Positions 33,322 to 43,692 of a DNA stretch of 64,000 bases are shown here, in pieces (the first letter of the stretch is position 1; every line of letters starts with the position of its first letter). Origin of the DNA: JBLIRR01 sp049472395 (GTDB taxonomy: Bacteria > SZUA-182 > DTGQ01 > JBLIRR01); contig JBLIRR010000018.1 of NCBI GenBank assembly GCA_049472395.1, positions 48,480 to 112,479 of the forward strand. Reading direction: 5' to 3'. The translations under genes and the position numbers were made by a program. Under the pieces are notes generated by a model. That model was not told the origin of the DNA. It did no database searches and saw only the letters and a list, made by a program, of their open reading frames with translations.

Positions 33322-34338
33322 GTGCGTAATATCAAAACCTTGTGCTACGATGAATTAGTTGAATTTATAAGGCACGAAAAAGAGCCTGATTACCGGGCAC
33401 GACAGATTTGGGAATGGATTTATCAGCGTGCTGTCACATCCTTTGACCAGATGCATAATCTGCCGCATACATTGAGAGAAAAGCTCAATAGTATTTTTTT
33501 TATTTATTATCCCAGGATTGAAAAAATACAGCAGGCTGAGGATGGCACTCAAAAGCTTTTCATAGCGTTAGAGGATGGGTGTGGAATTGAGACAGTGATT
33601 ATTCCTGACAAGAAAAGGATAACCATGTGTATATCAACGCAGGTAGGCTGCAAGCAGGGATGTAAATTTTGTCTCACCGGCAGGGCAGGCTTTACAAGAA
33701 ATTTATATCACTATGAAATATGTGATCAAATAGCGCTTGCACAAAGCCGTCTTAAGGCGCGAATATCTAATATTGTGTTAATGGGAATGGGAGAGCCCCT
33801 TGATAATTATGAAAATACCATGCACGCCCTCCATACGATACTCTCACCTTTTGGATTCTCTTTTCCTTCAAAAAGAGTTACTCTTTCAACAGTAGGCTTG
33901 GTCCCTTACATAAAAAAATTATCCGAAGAGCATCTGAATATAAATCTTGCCATATCCTTAAATGCGGGAAATGATACCATCAGAAATTCCATTATGCCAA
34001 TTAATAAAAAATATCCTCTATTTAATTTAATTAAGTGTATCCGGGCCTATCCTTTAAAGTCAAGGGAGAAAATTACCATTGAATATGTGGTTATAGGCAC
34101 GATTAATGACAGCGCTTTGTGCGCAGAACAGCTCTCACAATTATTAAAAAATTGTAAAATAAAAATAAATCTTATTCCATATAATAACAATCTCTATCTG
34201 CCCTTTCATGCTCCGACAGAAGAGGCAATATTAAAATTTTTTACTATCTTGAAAAACCATAATTATAATGTAACCATAAGAGAAAGCAAAGGTGCTGATA
34301 TATTGGCTGCATGCGGCCAACTTGGATACCTGAGTTAA
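33322..34338 (+). CDS. rlmN: 23S rRNA (adenine2503-C2)/tRNA methyltransferase RlmN, 338 aa
   Basis: Radical-SAM methyltransferase. The cluster motif is CKQGCKFC (C-x3-C-x2-C) following MCISTQVG. GMGEPLDNYENTM, STVGLVPYIKKL and the C-terminal REKGAD-like RESKGADILAACGQL, with its catalytic cysteine, are all present. The N-terminus YRARQIWEWIYQRAVTSFDQ is diagnostic. The start is GTG at 33322, with TAGGAGGGT eight bases upstream. Length is normal. It follows the S26-like gene by about 40 bases. Confidence 0.97.
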   Translation: MRNIKTLCYDELVEFIRHEKEPDYRARQIWEWIYQRAVTSFDQMHNLPHTLREKLNSIFFIYYPRIEKIQQAEDGTQKLFIALEDGCGIETVIIPDKKRITMCISTQVGCKQGCKFCLTGRAGFTRNLYHYEICDQIALAQSRLKARISNIVLMGMGEPLDNYENTMHALHTILSPFGFSFPSKRVTLSTVGLVPYIKKLSEEHLNINLAISLNAGNDTIRNSIMPINKKYPLFNLIKCIRAYPLKSREKITIEYVVIGTINDSALCAEQLSQLLKNCKIKINLIPYNNNLYLPFHAPTEEAILKFFTILKNHNYNVTIRESKGADILAACGQLGYLS

Positions 34339-34433
34339 ATAAAAAAAAATAAAAAAAATTGTAAACAATTAGAGAGCACTCGCGTCTATTATATTAACGC
34401 GTATATTTATATATACTATTATCATATATCAAA

Positions 34434-34453
34434 GCTCCTGGGGGGAGAGGAGC
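34434..34453 (+). promoter_or_regulatory. Hairpin overlapping the ribosome binding site of the giant ATPase gene
   Basis: GCTCCT (34434-34439) and AGGAGC (34448-34453) can pair. The second arm includes the GAGG used as ribosome binding site for the ATG at 34462. An alternative pairing, GGAG (34444-34447) with CTCC (34455-34458), is mutually exclusive. This could modulate translation, but it may be chance. Confidence 0.35.
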
Positions 34454-34461
34454 ACTCCATC

Positions 34462-37400
34462 ATGAGTTTAATGGATAAGGCTACAATGGCATATAAAAAT
34501 AAAGATTTTGTTCAGGAACTTCAGTATTCTTTGAGGCTTAAAAAGCATCGAATGGACCTCATATGGAGTTTTAAGGCAGGAGATGATATTACCTCAATTT
34601 GTCAAATTGAATGCGCTGAATATGATAAAAAAGGATGCTCCCTAAGCAAAGACCATGATAAACAAATCGTTTTGGGCTCAAGGGACCATAAAATATATTC
34701 GCTTTTTGTCAATAAGGAGATCCTGTGGGAATTTACCGCCAACGATGAAATAACATCATTGTTTGCCTTTAATTTAAGCTGTAATTGCTCAGAGCAGGTC
34801 ATTGCCGGATCACTGGATGGCTGTATCTATGTTTTGAATGTTCACGGAAAACTATTATGGAAATATGAGCTTGACAGCGGTGTTACCTGTGTGACCGCTA
34901 CAAAGCTCCTCGATAAAAACATTATTATTGCCGGCACTACCTCGGGAACTGTCTATATTATTTCCTATATGGGAGAAGTAATCTGGAAATATACTTATGA
35001 TACTAACTGTATTATTAATAGTGTATGCCTGGGCAATACGAAACGGCAAAAGGTGAAGACAAATTCATGTGAAAAGAATAATGTTATTGCCGCCACCAAT
35101 AGAGGCGAGGTGATTATTCTTGATTTAATTGAGCAACGTTTTCTCTATAAATTCTCCCTCCCTGATAAAGGAGCAATATACTCGATATTGTCTGAAGACC
35201 TCGATTTTGATGGCCAGTATGAAATTCTCATAAGTTCTGATTCGTGTGTCGTATATTTGCTTGATTGCAATGGACGACAAAAATGGCAATTTCAGACAAA
35301 GGATTCGGTGTATTCTGTGCACTGCTGCGATATTAATCATGATAATAATTACGAAGTATTGGTTGGTACCAAAGACAACCACGTATATGTCCTTAACTCA
35401 AAAGGGGAATTCATGTGGGAATATCAAACCAACCATAATGTATGGAGCATCTATGTGGGGCATCTCGTAAATCCTCAATTTTACGATATATTCACCAGCT
35501 TAAGTAATAAAACAGTCAATTACTATAAACTTATTGAATTAAATCGGGTCTCTCATAGAATTGAACGCGCATATAAGAGCCTATTTAATAGTCCGGAAGA
35601 AGAAATAAAACTTCTAGAATATTTAAGTAATTATGAAGATGAATTTTTACGAGGATTTGCCAGATCAAGAATAATTAATTTCAGCAAAGACGCCAGATTC
35701 AGAGAGAATATTTTTCGGTTCCTTGAAAAGGGCATAGAGGACAGCTCGCCAGTGGTGCGTGATGAATCCATAAAAGCCCTTATTAAAATGCTCGATATTG
35801 AATTTGACCGTAGCATCGCAATAATGCAAGATTTACTTATCTACGAACGAGACAGTGAGATAAGAAACAACATTATATTATCTATTGTTCATGCTTCCCT
35901 AAGAATTGCCCGTTCTTACAAGAAAACGAGACTATATAGCTTGTTAAATCAACTTGGCCTTGCCTGGGACCAGTTGGACAAAAAAGAGGGTTTTAATCTT
36001 TTCGAAAAAGCAAAAGATGAATTAATGACGGGTAATTACCAGAAAGCACTTGAGAATTTCGAATTACTCCTGCGAAATAAGATAGATCTCATGTGGAAAT
36101 ATCCAACCTCTGGGTATGTTTCCTCGATTGCAACGTATGACATAAATGGTGACGGATTTGAAGAAATTATCCTGTCATCCAGAGGAAACCAACTCTATGT
36201 GATAGACCATAATGGCACTCTTTTGTGGGAGGTAAAAGGTGCGTGCTATAGTACTGTCCTGATTAGTGAGCAGAGTACTGGTGATAAAATGGATATTATT
36301 TTAGTCTATGCTGATGGTACGATTCAATTTTATGCGTATGATGGAAAAAAGAAAAAAGAAATTAATCTCAATCTTTCGTTTAATATTGATAAAGCCGCTC
36401 TCTTGAAGTGTAAAGATAAAAAAGATTATATCTTAATCTGTAATGGCGAATCGATTAGGCTTTATGATCTTGAAGGTACCATGATGTGGAAGATGCATGA
36501 ATATATCTCCGCACGTGTCATTTATACGTATGATATTAATAAAGATCAGAGGGAAGAACTCCTCATAGGAACACGATTTGGCGAGATCATTGCGATTGAT
36601 GGGGAAGGCAATAAACTTTGGAATTGGCAAGGTCCCACAGACTCTAATATATCCGCAATGAGCGCCATATGGTGTAAAGAATCCAAAGAACCTATAATCG
36701 TTGTTGGCTATTCGTCCGGTAAGGTTCAAGCCTTGGATAATAGCGGGCGGCCCAAATGGGAGCATTTCTTTAATGCGAGTATTAGTAATATGAGCACTAC
36801 AGATTTCAATAATAATGATCAATCTGAAATTCTTGTATGTCCTCAAGAAAATAATATCTATGTGTTGGAGTGCAACGGTCAAATATCAACCAAAATAGGT
36901 ACTCCTACCCCCATTCGATCTGTTTCTTGTTATCAATATGATCATGATGCGAGAAAAGAACTACTGCTTGGCGGTGATGATGAAATTATATATTCTTACC
37001 GGATCATGGATCATAATGAACTTGAGGAATTTATAGAAAAGACCAAAAACCAATTATGTAAAATAGAAGGCAAAGCGCATTTTAAGAGATTATCGGTCTT
37101 TAAAACCATTAAAGGGTATCTTGAGAGTAAATCTTTCCCACAAAAGATTATATTGAGCGGATTTTTGGGATCAGGGAAAAGTGAAGTGGTATGGAAAATA
37201 AATACTGATTATCTTGGTCCAGGATATATTCCGGTGTATTTCGGGGGACTTAATTATATAAAATTTAAGGATACTGCCTCGTTCATTTTCAAATTCCTAG
37301 AAATCATTGAAAAGGGATTAAAACGACGGGATATCAATATTGCGCCGCTTTTAAAAGAAAAATTCAATGAGGATGTTGATGCGACCATAAATGAATTCTT

Positions 37401-39840
37401 GAGGAGTATTAAACAAAATATAGATTATCACCAAAGGATTTTATTATTGCTGGATGACTACCATCTATTTGAAAATGAATTCAAAGAGGGAAGATTGGAT
37501 AATGGCTTATTTTATTTCTTTAATAAGATTTTGGCAAGTGAAAAATTTATATTTATCATTACTATTCCCACACAATACAGAGAATCCTCAGCGCTGAGCG
37601 AATGCATGGAATTCATGTCCAATAATTCGGAAACCATAGATATTAATTTCCTTAACAGATATGAAGCAGAGGCAGGAATAGCGGATAGATTATCTGAATA
37701 TGTCCAAGACTATGATGAAATAGTCGAACAAATAATAGAGGTATCAGGGTGCCATACCTTTCTTATCCAGATTATGATCTCGGAGGTGGTCAGATATATT
37801 CAAAGAAACAAGATCAAGTCCCTGCAGCAGGATGATCATGATAACATTATTGATAATGTATTGCCCAGAGTATCGAATGCAATGATTCATCCATGGGACA
37901 GTTGCGACTGCTATGGCAAGTTGGTACTTACGGCACTGGCAATGGCAAAGGATGGGATCGCCACCTGTTCCCAGATAAGAGAAAATCTTGGGGCTTTCGG
38001 GTATCTTATTACTGATGCAAAACTCAACACCATTTTAAAAAATTTTACGAATAAGAGAATTCTTAAGGCCTTATTTTCAGAATCCGAAATAAAATATGCC
38101 TTTTCTATCCCTTTGATGTTTATCTGGATAAGAATAAATCATAGCCTTTTGGATATAATAAATCAGTATTCAATATCTTTATTAAAGGATGTCCCAATCA
38201 TCCAATTTATTAAATTTGATAGTAGGCTCAAAGCAGAGCGTAAAACCCATGTCTTTTTGGAAAGCATTAATTTTGATCTGAAACGGTGGGGCATTCTCAT
38301 TGAATTTTGTAAAAAATGGATTGCACTGACAGAGAAAAAAGCTCATAAAAGAGGAAAAATCTCAGATTTATCTTTATTAAATGGGATTGTTAAATTCTTA
38401 TCAATGATTTTTGGCTTTACCATCATAGATTCACACCTTGATAATGATGTCAGTATATACCGTTTTGAGACCCCCACAGTACGCTTGAAAAAATTACAGG
38501 GAATGATGCTTATCTGTTTTTATAAAAAATGTTTAGAGGAGAGGGACTTCAATATTCTTTTAAATAGAATATCAGGTATCGGAGAATCTGAGAAGGTATT
38601 TTTAATCCTTAGCTTAGATGATTCTCCGGTGTTTGAAAACCGGTGCAAAGACTCTAAATTGGATTTGGTAATCTTAAATAGTAAAAATATATTGAATATC
38701 CTTTTTTCTGTTGATTATCTTAGAGCCCTCATAGATGAGGTTATTTTAAATCAAATCAGCTTCGTGGATATTTCTCCGTATGAGACAATGGGACCTGCTA
38801 CGAATATGTTCTTTGGCCGGATAAAAGAGATTAGGACCGTGGTGCAACATCAAGAAAAATGTTATGCAATAATAGGGTCAAGGAGGCTGGGCAAAACCTC
38901 CCTGATGATGCAAATCCAGCATCGGATAGAAAAAGATAGAGGCTTGCGGACGTTATATCTTGATTGCTCTCTCTATACCGAGGACCATGCAAGGGCAATA
39001 TTGAGATTTTGCAAGGATGTGATATCCCGGCTTGGATTTGGGGATATGGAGATTGAGGATATTAAGGATTTTAAGTCACATATTATCAAATGCTGCAAGG
39101 AAAAAAATCTGAAAGTATCTCTTTTTCTTGATGAAATAGATGGTATGCTTGCCGTGGATAAGAGAAATAATGGCGTACTGTTTAGTGCTTTTCGTGCATT
39201 ATATCAGGAAAATTATTTAACCCTGGTGATTGCAGGGTATGAAGAATTGTTTTTTAGAACTAAGGATATCCAATCACCCTTATTTAATTTTCTCGAAGTG
39301 ATACGACTCACTCCCCTTGATAAGGAATCTGCCACAAAATTAATCACAGAGCCTATGCAAGAATTGGGCATTGAATTTGAGGAGCATTATACTACAGTTC
39401 AAGCAATATGTGATGTAACCTCTTGTTTCCCTAATCTTATTCAACACTTATGCGGACAACTAATACGATTAATAGGCTCAAAAAATAAACGCAAAATTTC
39501 ACCTGCAGATGTTGAAGAAATCATTGAAATGCCTGAATTTCAGAATAATATTATTGATATGTTTTTCCAGCACTTGGATACTCTAGGGAAAATAATTGTG
39601 CTCCTTATTATGGATTTATCAGAATTTGACTTTTACCAAGTTGATACAAAACTGCGCTCAATAGGAATAGAATTAAAGCTAGCCGAGTTATCCGAGGAAT
39701 TGGATAAAATTATGCTCGGTTCTCTTATTAAAAGGGAAAAAACAAAATATCACTTCGGGCTCTCAAAATTCCCTGCTATTTTCAAAAAGACCATGTCGCC
39801 GAAGCTCTTGCTCAAACAGTTAAAAAAAGAGATGAGTTAA
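34462..39840 (+). CDS. Giant protein with two beta-propeller regions, HEAT-like repeats and two P-loop ATPase (STAND-type) modules, 1792 aa
   Basis: Residues about 30-350 form a WD40/PQQ-like propeller. Its blades end in patterns such as DGCIYVLNVHGKLLWKYEL and carry FG-GAP-like Asp motifs (DLDFDGQYEILIS). Residues about 375-480 look HEAT-like (SSPVVRDESIKALIKML). A second propeller runs at about 545-850 (SGYVSSIATYDINGDGFEEI). ATPase 1 has Walker A GFLGSGKS at 900-907 and Walker B LLLLDDY at 994-1000. A predicted winged-helix and an alpha/beta region of unknown kind follow (about 1150-1440). ATPase 2 starts at SPYETMGPATNMFFGRIKEI, with Walker A GSRRLGKTS at 1472-1480 and Walker B LFLDEIDGM at 1554-1562. 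A winged-helix-like tail follows. There is no signal peptide, membrane helix or recognised nuclease or protease effector. Probably a cytoplasmic sensor/switch; function unknown. It has no obvious operon partner. Confidence 0.85.
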   Translation: MSLMDKATMAYKNKDFVQELQYSLRLKKHRMDLIWSFKAGDDITSICQIECAEYDKKGCSLSKDHDKQIVLGSRDHKIYSLFVNKEILWEFTANDEITSLFAFNLSCNCSEQVIAGSLDGCIYVLNVHGKLLWKYELDSGVTCVTATKLLDKNIIIAGTTSGTVYIISYMGEVIWKYTYDTNCIINSVCLGNTKRQKVKTNSCEKNNVIAATNRGEVIILDLIEQRFLYKFSLPDKGAIYSILSEDLDFDGQYEILISSDSCVVYLLDCNGRQKWQFQTKDSVYSVHCCDINHDNNYEVLVGTKDNHVYVLNSKGEFMWEYQTNHNVWSIYVGHLVNPQFYDIFTSLSNKTVNYYKLIELNRVSHRIERAYKSLFNSPEEEIKLLEYLSNYEDEFLRGFARSRIINFSKDARFRENIFRFLEKGIEDSSPVVRDESIKALIKMLDIEFDRSIAIMQDLLIYERDSEIRNNIILSIVHASLRIARSYKKTRLYSLLNQLGLAWDQLDKKEGFNLFEKAKDELMTGNYQKALENFELLLRNKIDLMWKYPTSGYVSSIATYDINGDGFEEIILSSRGNQLYVIDHNGTLLWEVKGACYSTVLISEQSTGDKMDIILVYADGTIQFYAYDGKKKKEINLNLSFNIDKAALLKCKDKKDYILICNGESIRLYDLEGTMMWKMHEYISARVIYTYDINKDQREELLIGTRFGEIIAIDGEGNKLWNWQGPTDSNISAMSAIWCKESKEPIIVVGYSSGKVQALDNSGRPKWEHFFNASISNMSTTDFNNNDQSEILVCPQENNIYVLECNGQISTKIGTPTPIRSVSCYQYDHDARKELLLGGDDEIIYSYRIMDHNELEEFIEKTKNQLCKIEGKAHFKRLSVFKTIKGYLESKSFPQKIILSGFLGSGKSEVVWKINTDYLGPGYIPVYFGGLNYIKFKDTASFIFKFLEIIEKGLKRRDINIAPLLKEKFNEDVDATINEFLRSIKQNIDYHQRILLLLDDYHLFENEFKEGRLDNGLFYFFNKILASEKFIFIITIPTQYRESSALSECMEFMSNNSETIDINFLNRYEAEAGIADRLSEYVQDYDEIVEQIIEVSGCHTFLIQIMISEVVRYIQRNKIKSLQQDDHDNIIDNVLPRVSNAMIHPWDSCDCYGKLVLTALAMAKDGIATCSQIRENLGAFGYLITDAKLNTILKNFTNKRILKALFSESEIKYAFSIPLMFIWIRINHSLLDIINQYSISLLKDVPIIQFIKFDSRLKAERKTHVFLESINFDLKRWGILIEFCKKWIALTEKKAHKRGKISDLSLLNGIVKFLSMIFGFTIIDSHLDNDVSIYRFETPTVRLKKLQGMMLICFYKKCLEERDFNILLNRISGIGESEKVFLILSLDDSPVFENRCKDSKLDLVILNSKNILNILFSVDYLRALIDEVILNQISFVDISPYETMGPATNMFFGRIKEIRTVVQHQEKCYAIIGSRRLGKTSLMMQIQHRIEKDRGLRTLYLDCSLYTEDHARAILRFCKDVISRLGFGDMEIEDIKDFKSHIIKCCKEKNLKVSLFLDEIDGMLAVDKRNNGVLFSAFRALYQENYLTLVIAGYEELFFRTKDIQSPLFNFLEVIRLTPLDKESATKLITEPMQELGIEFEEHYTTVQAICDVTSCFPNLIQHLCGQLIRLIGSKNKRKISPADVEEIIEMPEFQNNIIDMFFQHLDTLGKIIVLLIMDLSEFDFYQVDTKLRSIGIELKLAELSEELDKIMLGSLIKREKTKYHFGLSKFPAIFKKTMSPKLLLKQLKKEMS

Positions 39841-39878
39841 AAAATATGAGGGGGAAGGGAGGAGGAAAAACGGGAGGG

Positions 39879-39944
39879 CCCGGAGCCGGATAGTACCGGC
39901 CCCGGGTCATCTTATCGACTGTTCCGTATGAGAGCGCGGAACAG
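39879..39944. terminator. Two GC-rich hairpins between convergent genes
   Basis: CCCGGAGCCGG (39879-39889) pairs with CCGGCCCCGGG (39896-39906) with one mismatch and a 6-base loop. CTGTTCCG (39919-39926) pairs exactly with CGGAACAG (39937-39944). They lie between convergent stops and are much more GC-rich than their surroundings. There is no T-run, so bidirectional termination is only a suggestion. Confidence 0.45.
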
Positions 39945-39954
39945 GGACAGTATG

Positions 39955-42900
39955 TTACCAATCTGATCCATATGTTCCGGGTGCGGTAAAAGTGGTAGTA
40001 TCAAATGCAGATGAAGAGAAAGTCTCTTCATAAAGCACACCAAGAGGATCACCATTTGCGTCAAGTTCTGTCACTGTGATATTATCTACTATCATATCAG
40101 AATATCCGGTATTAAGATCGAGGAAATAGTACCCGGAATTTGTTTGTGATTGGTTATTATAGTCTGTTTTTTTAAATGAATTAATTATATCACCATCTTC
40201 ATTAATAATTTCAGCCCTTAAAGTAGCGTCATACGCAGAGATGACAAGCTTCATCCATTCCTTCGGATTAATCCCCGGGTAGTCTGAATCATTAATATAG
40301 TTTTGACTGTCATCTGTTCGGTATTCACCATATATATTGCCGCCACTATTAAATTCAAGGCGCCATAATCGGCAATCCCAGTTGTCTTTTTTATTATTTT
40401 CAATCATTTGATTAGCGGATATTGAATTTTCCCATGGTGAATTCACACCACCCCAATAGTCGGTTTGAGTACCAGTTACATCTCCGCTGCTATCATATTG
40501 TTCATAATAGCCGTCAACCCATGTCATACTATAAAATTGAGTGTCTGAGATAGAGGTGTCGTCTGTTGCTTCATATTCTCCACTGACCCATTCAAGCGCG
40601 GACATCTCAAAGTCATCGCCATTTTCATCAACGTAGCCGCCATCGTTCCAGGTATATACAATACCGTTATCCCAATCTACAATATTCTCAGGATTGTCAG
40701 GATCGCGATATTCACCAAAGCTCCATATATAGTGTGTGCCTTCCTCATCCGTATAATATCCCTCTTCCCATGTGACGGTTGAGAGCAGGGTCCCGTCATC
40801 TTGGCCATCCGCGTCATAAATATGGTAGCCGCTTGTTTCATTTATGCTATTCCAGAACCAATAGTAGGTATTGCCATTGATATCCTCATCATGTCCGTCT
40901 TTCCAGAAGTAGACTTTACCATTTTGATGATCATAGATGCCTTTTACACCTTCACCGCAATTATCAATATTGAACCAATAATATTCATTAAAATTTACAT
41001 CTTCCCTATGACCGTCTACCCATTCCCAGGTATAATTCTCAGAGTCGGTAATGGATGTTTGCGACCAATCGACATTTGACCAGTCTATCATTTTCGCATC
41101 ATTCAGCCTAAGTGTCATGAGATTATCCCAGGAGTCATTTAATTTCTGAAATGCAATCTCAATTTTGAGATTCTGTTTTTGGACCCCTGTCCAGCTTCCA
41201 TCATCATTCCGTCTCCCAATTAGCCTGTAGAAATCGAAATTCGTATCGGTTTCCTCATCTTTGACATATTTCCCAACAGAGCCATCACTAAATTCATCAA
41301 GCGCTATTGCTGTTGATTGATACCATCCATGCGCCGGGATTGTTTTAAAGGTCGTTGATAAAAATACGGGTGCCTCTGCTATATCTAATTGCACACCTGT
41401 ATTATCATAGGCTGATGCATCAACTAACACCTTATAGATGGTATCGGGATTGAGAGGATCTGTAGTTGCATTAGGAACTTCTTCACCATTCTCATTAAGG
41501 ACAACATTATCAATAATCAAATGTAATGTCTTATATGACCAAATCTTCATGCTGCGTGGATGATGCGCCCAATCCTCTTCCTGGCTTGTATCTAAAATAG
41601 ACACCTTGCTGTTCACATCTTCTCTATTCATATATTTACAAAAATCAATAGATACAGAATAGAGGTTCTCAGGATAGGTATATATCTTAGTAATTCGCGG
41701 TGCTGACACTTCGTCACCCAGTTGTTCGGGAATCAAGACCTCCATGTCCCTGATCCGTGCAGACTCACCAAGAGCAGATGCTGCGGCTTGAATCGTCAGA
41801 TAGCAATCCCCATCATCGCTCAGTGCGGGTAATCCCAGGCGCAACTTTGTAATATCGATTTCACCTGTCACAACCTGTGATTCATTATTATCAAATCCGG
41901 AAAAATGTATTTTAGTGCCCTCAAGTTTCCAGGTGTATAAATCATATCGATCATCCCATATCCTATATCCCTGATCAATATGTGTCGCATTGAGTAATGT
42001 GATAGTTTCACCGGTCGTTAATTTAGTAATCTTGATCACATCCCTGTCACTATAATAGCCCTGGGGATGTTCATCCAATTGCACATAATATGCAAACCCT
42101 TTACTGATTTGCACATCAAATCCATTCATGGCATTCCACCAATCACCTTCGGATTCTATCGTGACTATGGGAGTTTGTTTATAGGGCAGTATTCGGTAGA
42201 GATTGATGCGGTATTGATTCGTGCATATGCCGCTGTTATCACAAGAATATGAATCCTCGGTAAAGAGTGCATAAATATAACCCTCATCACCCATTATTAT
42301 TCTATTTGGTGTTGGTGAAGCATTTCTCGAAGTAAAAAGTGAAGTGTCAAGTTTATACACCACACGGGCTCCGGGAATAACCGGGTGTTTTTGTGCGAAT
42401 TTTACACCCTCATTCCCCCAATCATTTGCACCGGATCCAAAGATTACCGTTCCTGCATCACCAATCATATAAAACATTTCACCCCACCAGCCGCTAGTAT
42501 CATCGGTTAAATTGTTAGTTGACCCATCTGCATACATCCTTATCCCGTAATCACCATTCTCCCAGTCATTGTAGGTATATACCAATAATCCATTTTTGCT
42601 CACCAAAAAGCTTTCAATATAACTATTATCAGGTGTAAGGGCCACTGACTCACCATACAATAAATAGCCATCTTCATCATAAAGCAGTTTCCCATCCTCA
42701 TCTTTTTGCACAGGTATCTTTCGTATTACAGGTTCAGTACTCCAGTCAAAATTAACCCAGTAACCATATACTTCCTCATTCACACAGTTTCCCTGATTGT
42801 CCCACTCATCACACCATGACTGTTCCTCAACATTAAAAGGCCTTCCCAAATAATAGATATTGCCCTCCTCATCCATCTGTATTGGTTTAACAGAACTACT

Positions 42901-43692
42901 GCTTATTGTCTGTCTGAAATCATTATCCATTTTTTGAGGCGCATAACCTTCATCAAGGCATGTATATTCATTTGTTTCTAAATCCACGGCAAACATCATA
43001 CAGTTGGTTCCACCCACTGTATTTTGTGCATCCCTCATTAAATCAGGATCAAGTACAACAAATACTTTTTTCTGATCTTTTGATAACACAGTATACATTA
43101 CACTAAGCTCTTCTAATGATTGAAGAGCGACAGATGCAACACCATTTTCATCAATTGCGATTAAATTCGCACCACCTGTGTCCTCTTCTTCGCTGTCAAT
43201 GTCTGTGCTGCTTACTGTCCGATCTGCATCTGTTGAATCTGTGGGAGCATTATCAACACTGCCGTCTGTTTGGTTTCCATCCTCAAGCATCCCCACTGTC
43301 TGCCTTTTTGGGCGGCGAGATTGTGCTTCCTTTTGAGTAGCGGGTTTCCTAAAAATGAGAGTTGGAATTTCTTGACCATCTTGTCGTGCCCTTGCTTTCT
43401 GTTTTGAATTCCCTGCAATATTCTGAGTGGCAATAAGGCTCTTTGCATTACTAAGATTAAAACTAAGCCACAACGCAACGCCTGCGATATTTTCACTAAT
43501 ATTGTGACTTACCCGATCATTATTTCCATCGTCAATTTGATCCGTATGATCTCCGGTATAATCAATAGTATTTATTGGAGTATTACTCCCTTCCTCTGCT
43601 GGTTCTGTATCCAAGCACCCTGTGAAAACTAATATATACGAGCATATAATAATTAATAAAAGCGTTGTTTTTTGTTTTTTCATACTGTCCAT
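39955..43692 (-). CDS. Large secreted lipoprotein with Trp/Gly/Tyr repeats, 1245 aa
   Basis: A signal peptide with lipobox (LVFTGC, Cys near 26) is followed by a low-complexity acidic linker to about residue 170. Residues about 190-650 resemble a propeller-like region. It repeatedly reads out values (EDGYLLYGESVALTPDN, GYIYALFTEDSYSCDN). A domain with Ig-like features (about 650-790, APRITKIYTYPENLYSVSID) follows. Then comes a region of irregular repeats with the core W-x-x-G-x-x-x-D-x-x-G, for example WKDGHDEDINGNTYYW, WEEGYYTDEEGTHYIW and WNDGGYVDENGDDFEM (about 885-1085). The C-terminus is LamG-like or jelly-roll-like, ending in EETFSSSAFDTTTFTAPG. The ATG at 43692 follows GAGGA eight bases upstream. 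It should be anchored in the envelope; ligand unknown. Confidence 0.75.
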   Translation of the reverse strand: MDSMKKQKTTLLLIIICSYILVFTGCLDTEPAEEGSNTPINTIDYTGDHTDQIDDGNNDRVSHNISENIAGVALWLSFNLSNAKSLIATQNIAGNSKQKARARQDGQEIPTLIFRKPATQKEAQSRRPKRQTVGMLEDGNQTDGSVDNAPTDSTDADRTVSSTDIDSEEEDTGGANLIAIDENGVASVALQSLEELSVMYTVLSKDQKKVFVVLDPDLMRDAQNTVGGTNCMMFAVDLETNEYTCLDEGYAPQKMDNDFRQTISSSSVKPIQMDEEGNIYYLGRPFNVEEQSWCDEWDNQGNCVNEEVYGYWVNFDWSTEPVIRKIPVQKDEDGKLLYDEDGYLLYGESVALTPDNSYIESFLVSKNGLLVYTYNDWENGDYGIRMYADGSTNNLTDDTSGWWGEMFYMIGDAGTVIFGSGANDWGNEGVKFAQKHPVIPGARVVYKLDTSLFTSRNASPTPNRIIMGDEGYIYALFTEDSYSCDNSGICTNQYRINLYRILPYKQTPIVTIESEGDWWNAMNGFDVQISKGFAYYVQLDEHPQGYYSDRDVIKITKLTTGETITLLNATHIDQGYRIWDDRYDLYTWKLEGTKIHFSGFDNNESQVVTGEIDITKLRLGLPALSDDGDCYLTIQAAASALGESARIRDMEVLIPEQLGDEVSAPRITKIYTYPENLYSVSIDFCKYMNREDVNSKVSILDTSQEEDWAHHPRSMKIWSYKTLHLIIDNVVLNENGEEVPNATTDPLNPDTIYKVLVDASAYDNTGVQLDIAEAPVFLSTTFKTIPAHGWYQSTAIALDEFSDGSVGKYVKDEETDTNFDFYRLIGRRNDDGSWTGVQKQNLKIEIAFQKLNDSWDNLMTLRLNDAKMIDWSNVDWSQTSITDSENYTWEWVDGHREDVNFNEYYWFNIDNCGEGVKGIYDHQNGKVYFWKDGHDEDINGNTYYWFWNSINETSGYHIYDADGQDDGTLLSTVTWEEGYYTDEEGTHYIWSFGEYRDPDNPENIVDWDNGIVYTWNDGGYVDENGDDFEMSALEWVSGEYEATDDTSISDTQFYSMTWVDGYYEQYDSSGDVTGTQTDYWGGVNSPWENSISANQMIENNKKDNWDCRLWRLEFNSGGNIYGEYRTDDSQNYINDSDYPGINPKEWMKLVISAYDATLRAEIINEDGDIINSFKKTDYNNQSQTNSGYYFLDLNTGYSDMIVDNITVTELDANGDPLGVLYEETFSSSAFDTTTFTAPGTYGSDW

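Noticed and set aside
34462..39840. Calling the giant protein a defence (Avs-type) system outright
   Set aside because: It shares the ATPase type, but has no recognised effector and no defence neighbours; kept as a hypothesis only.
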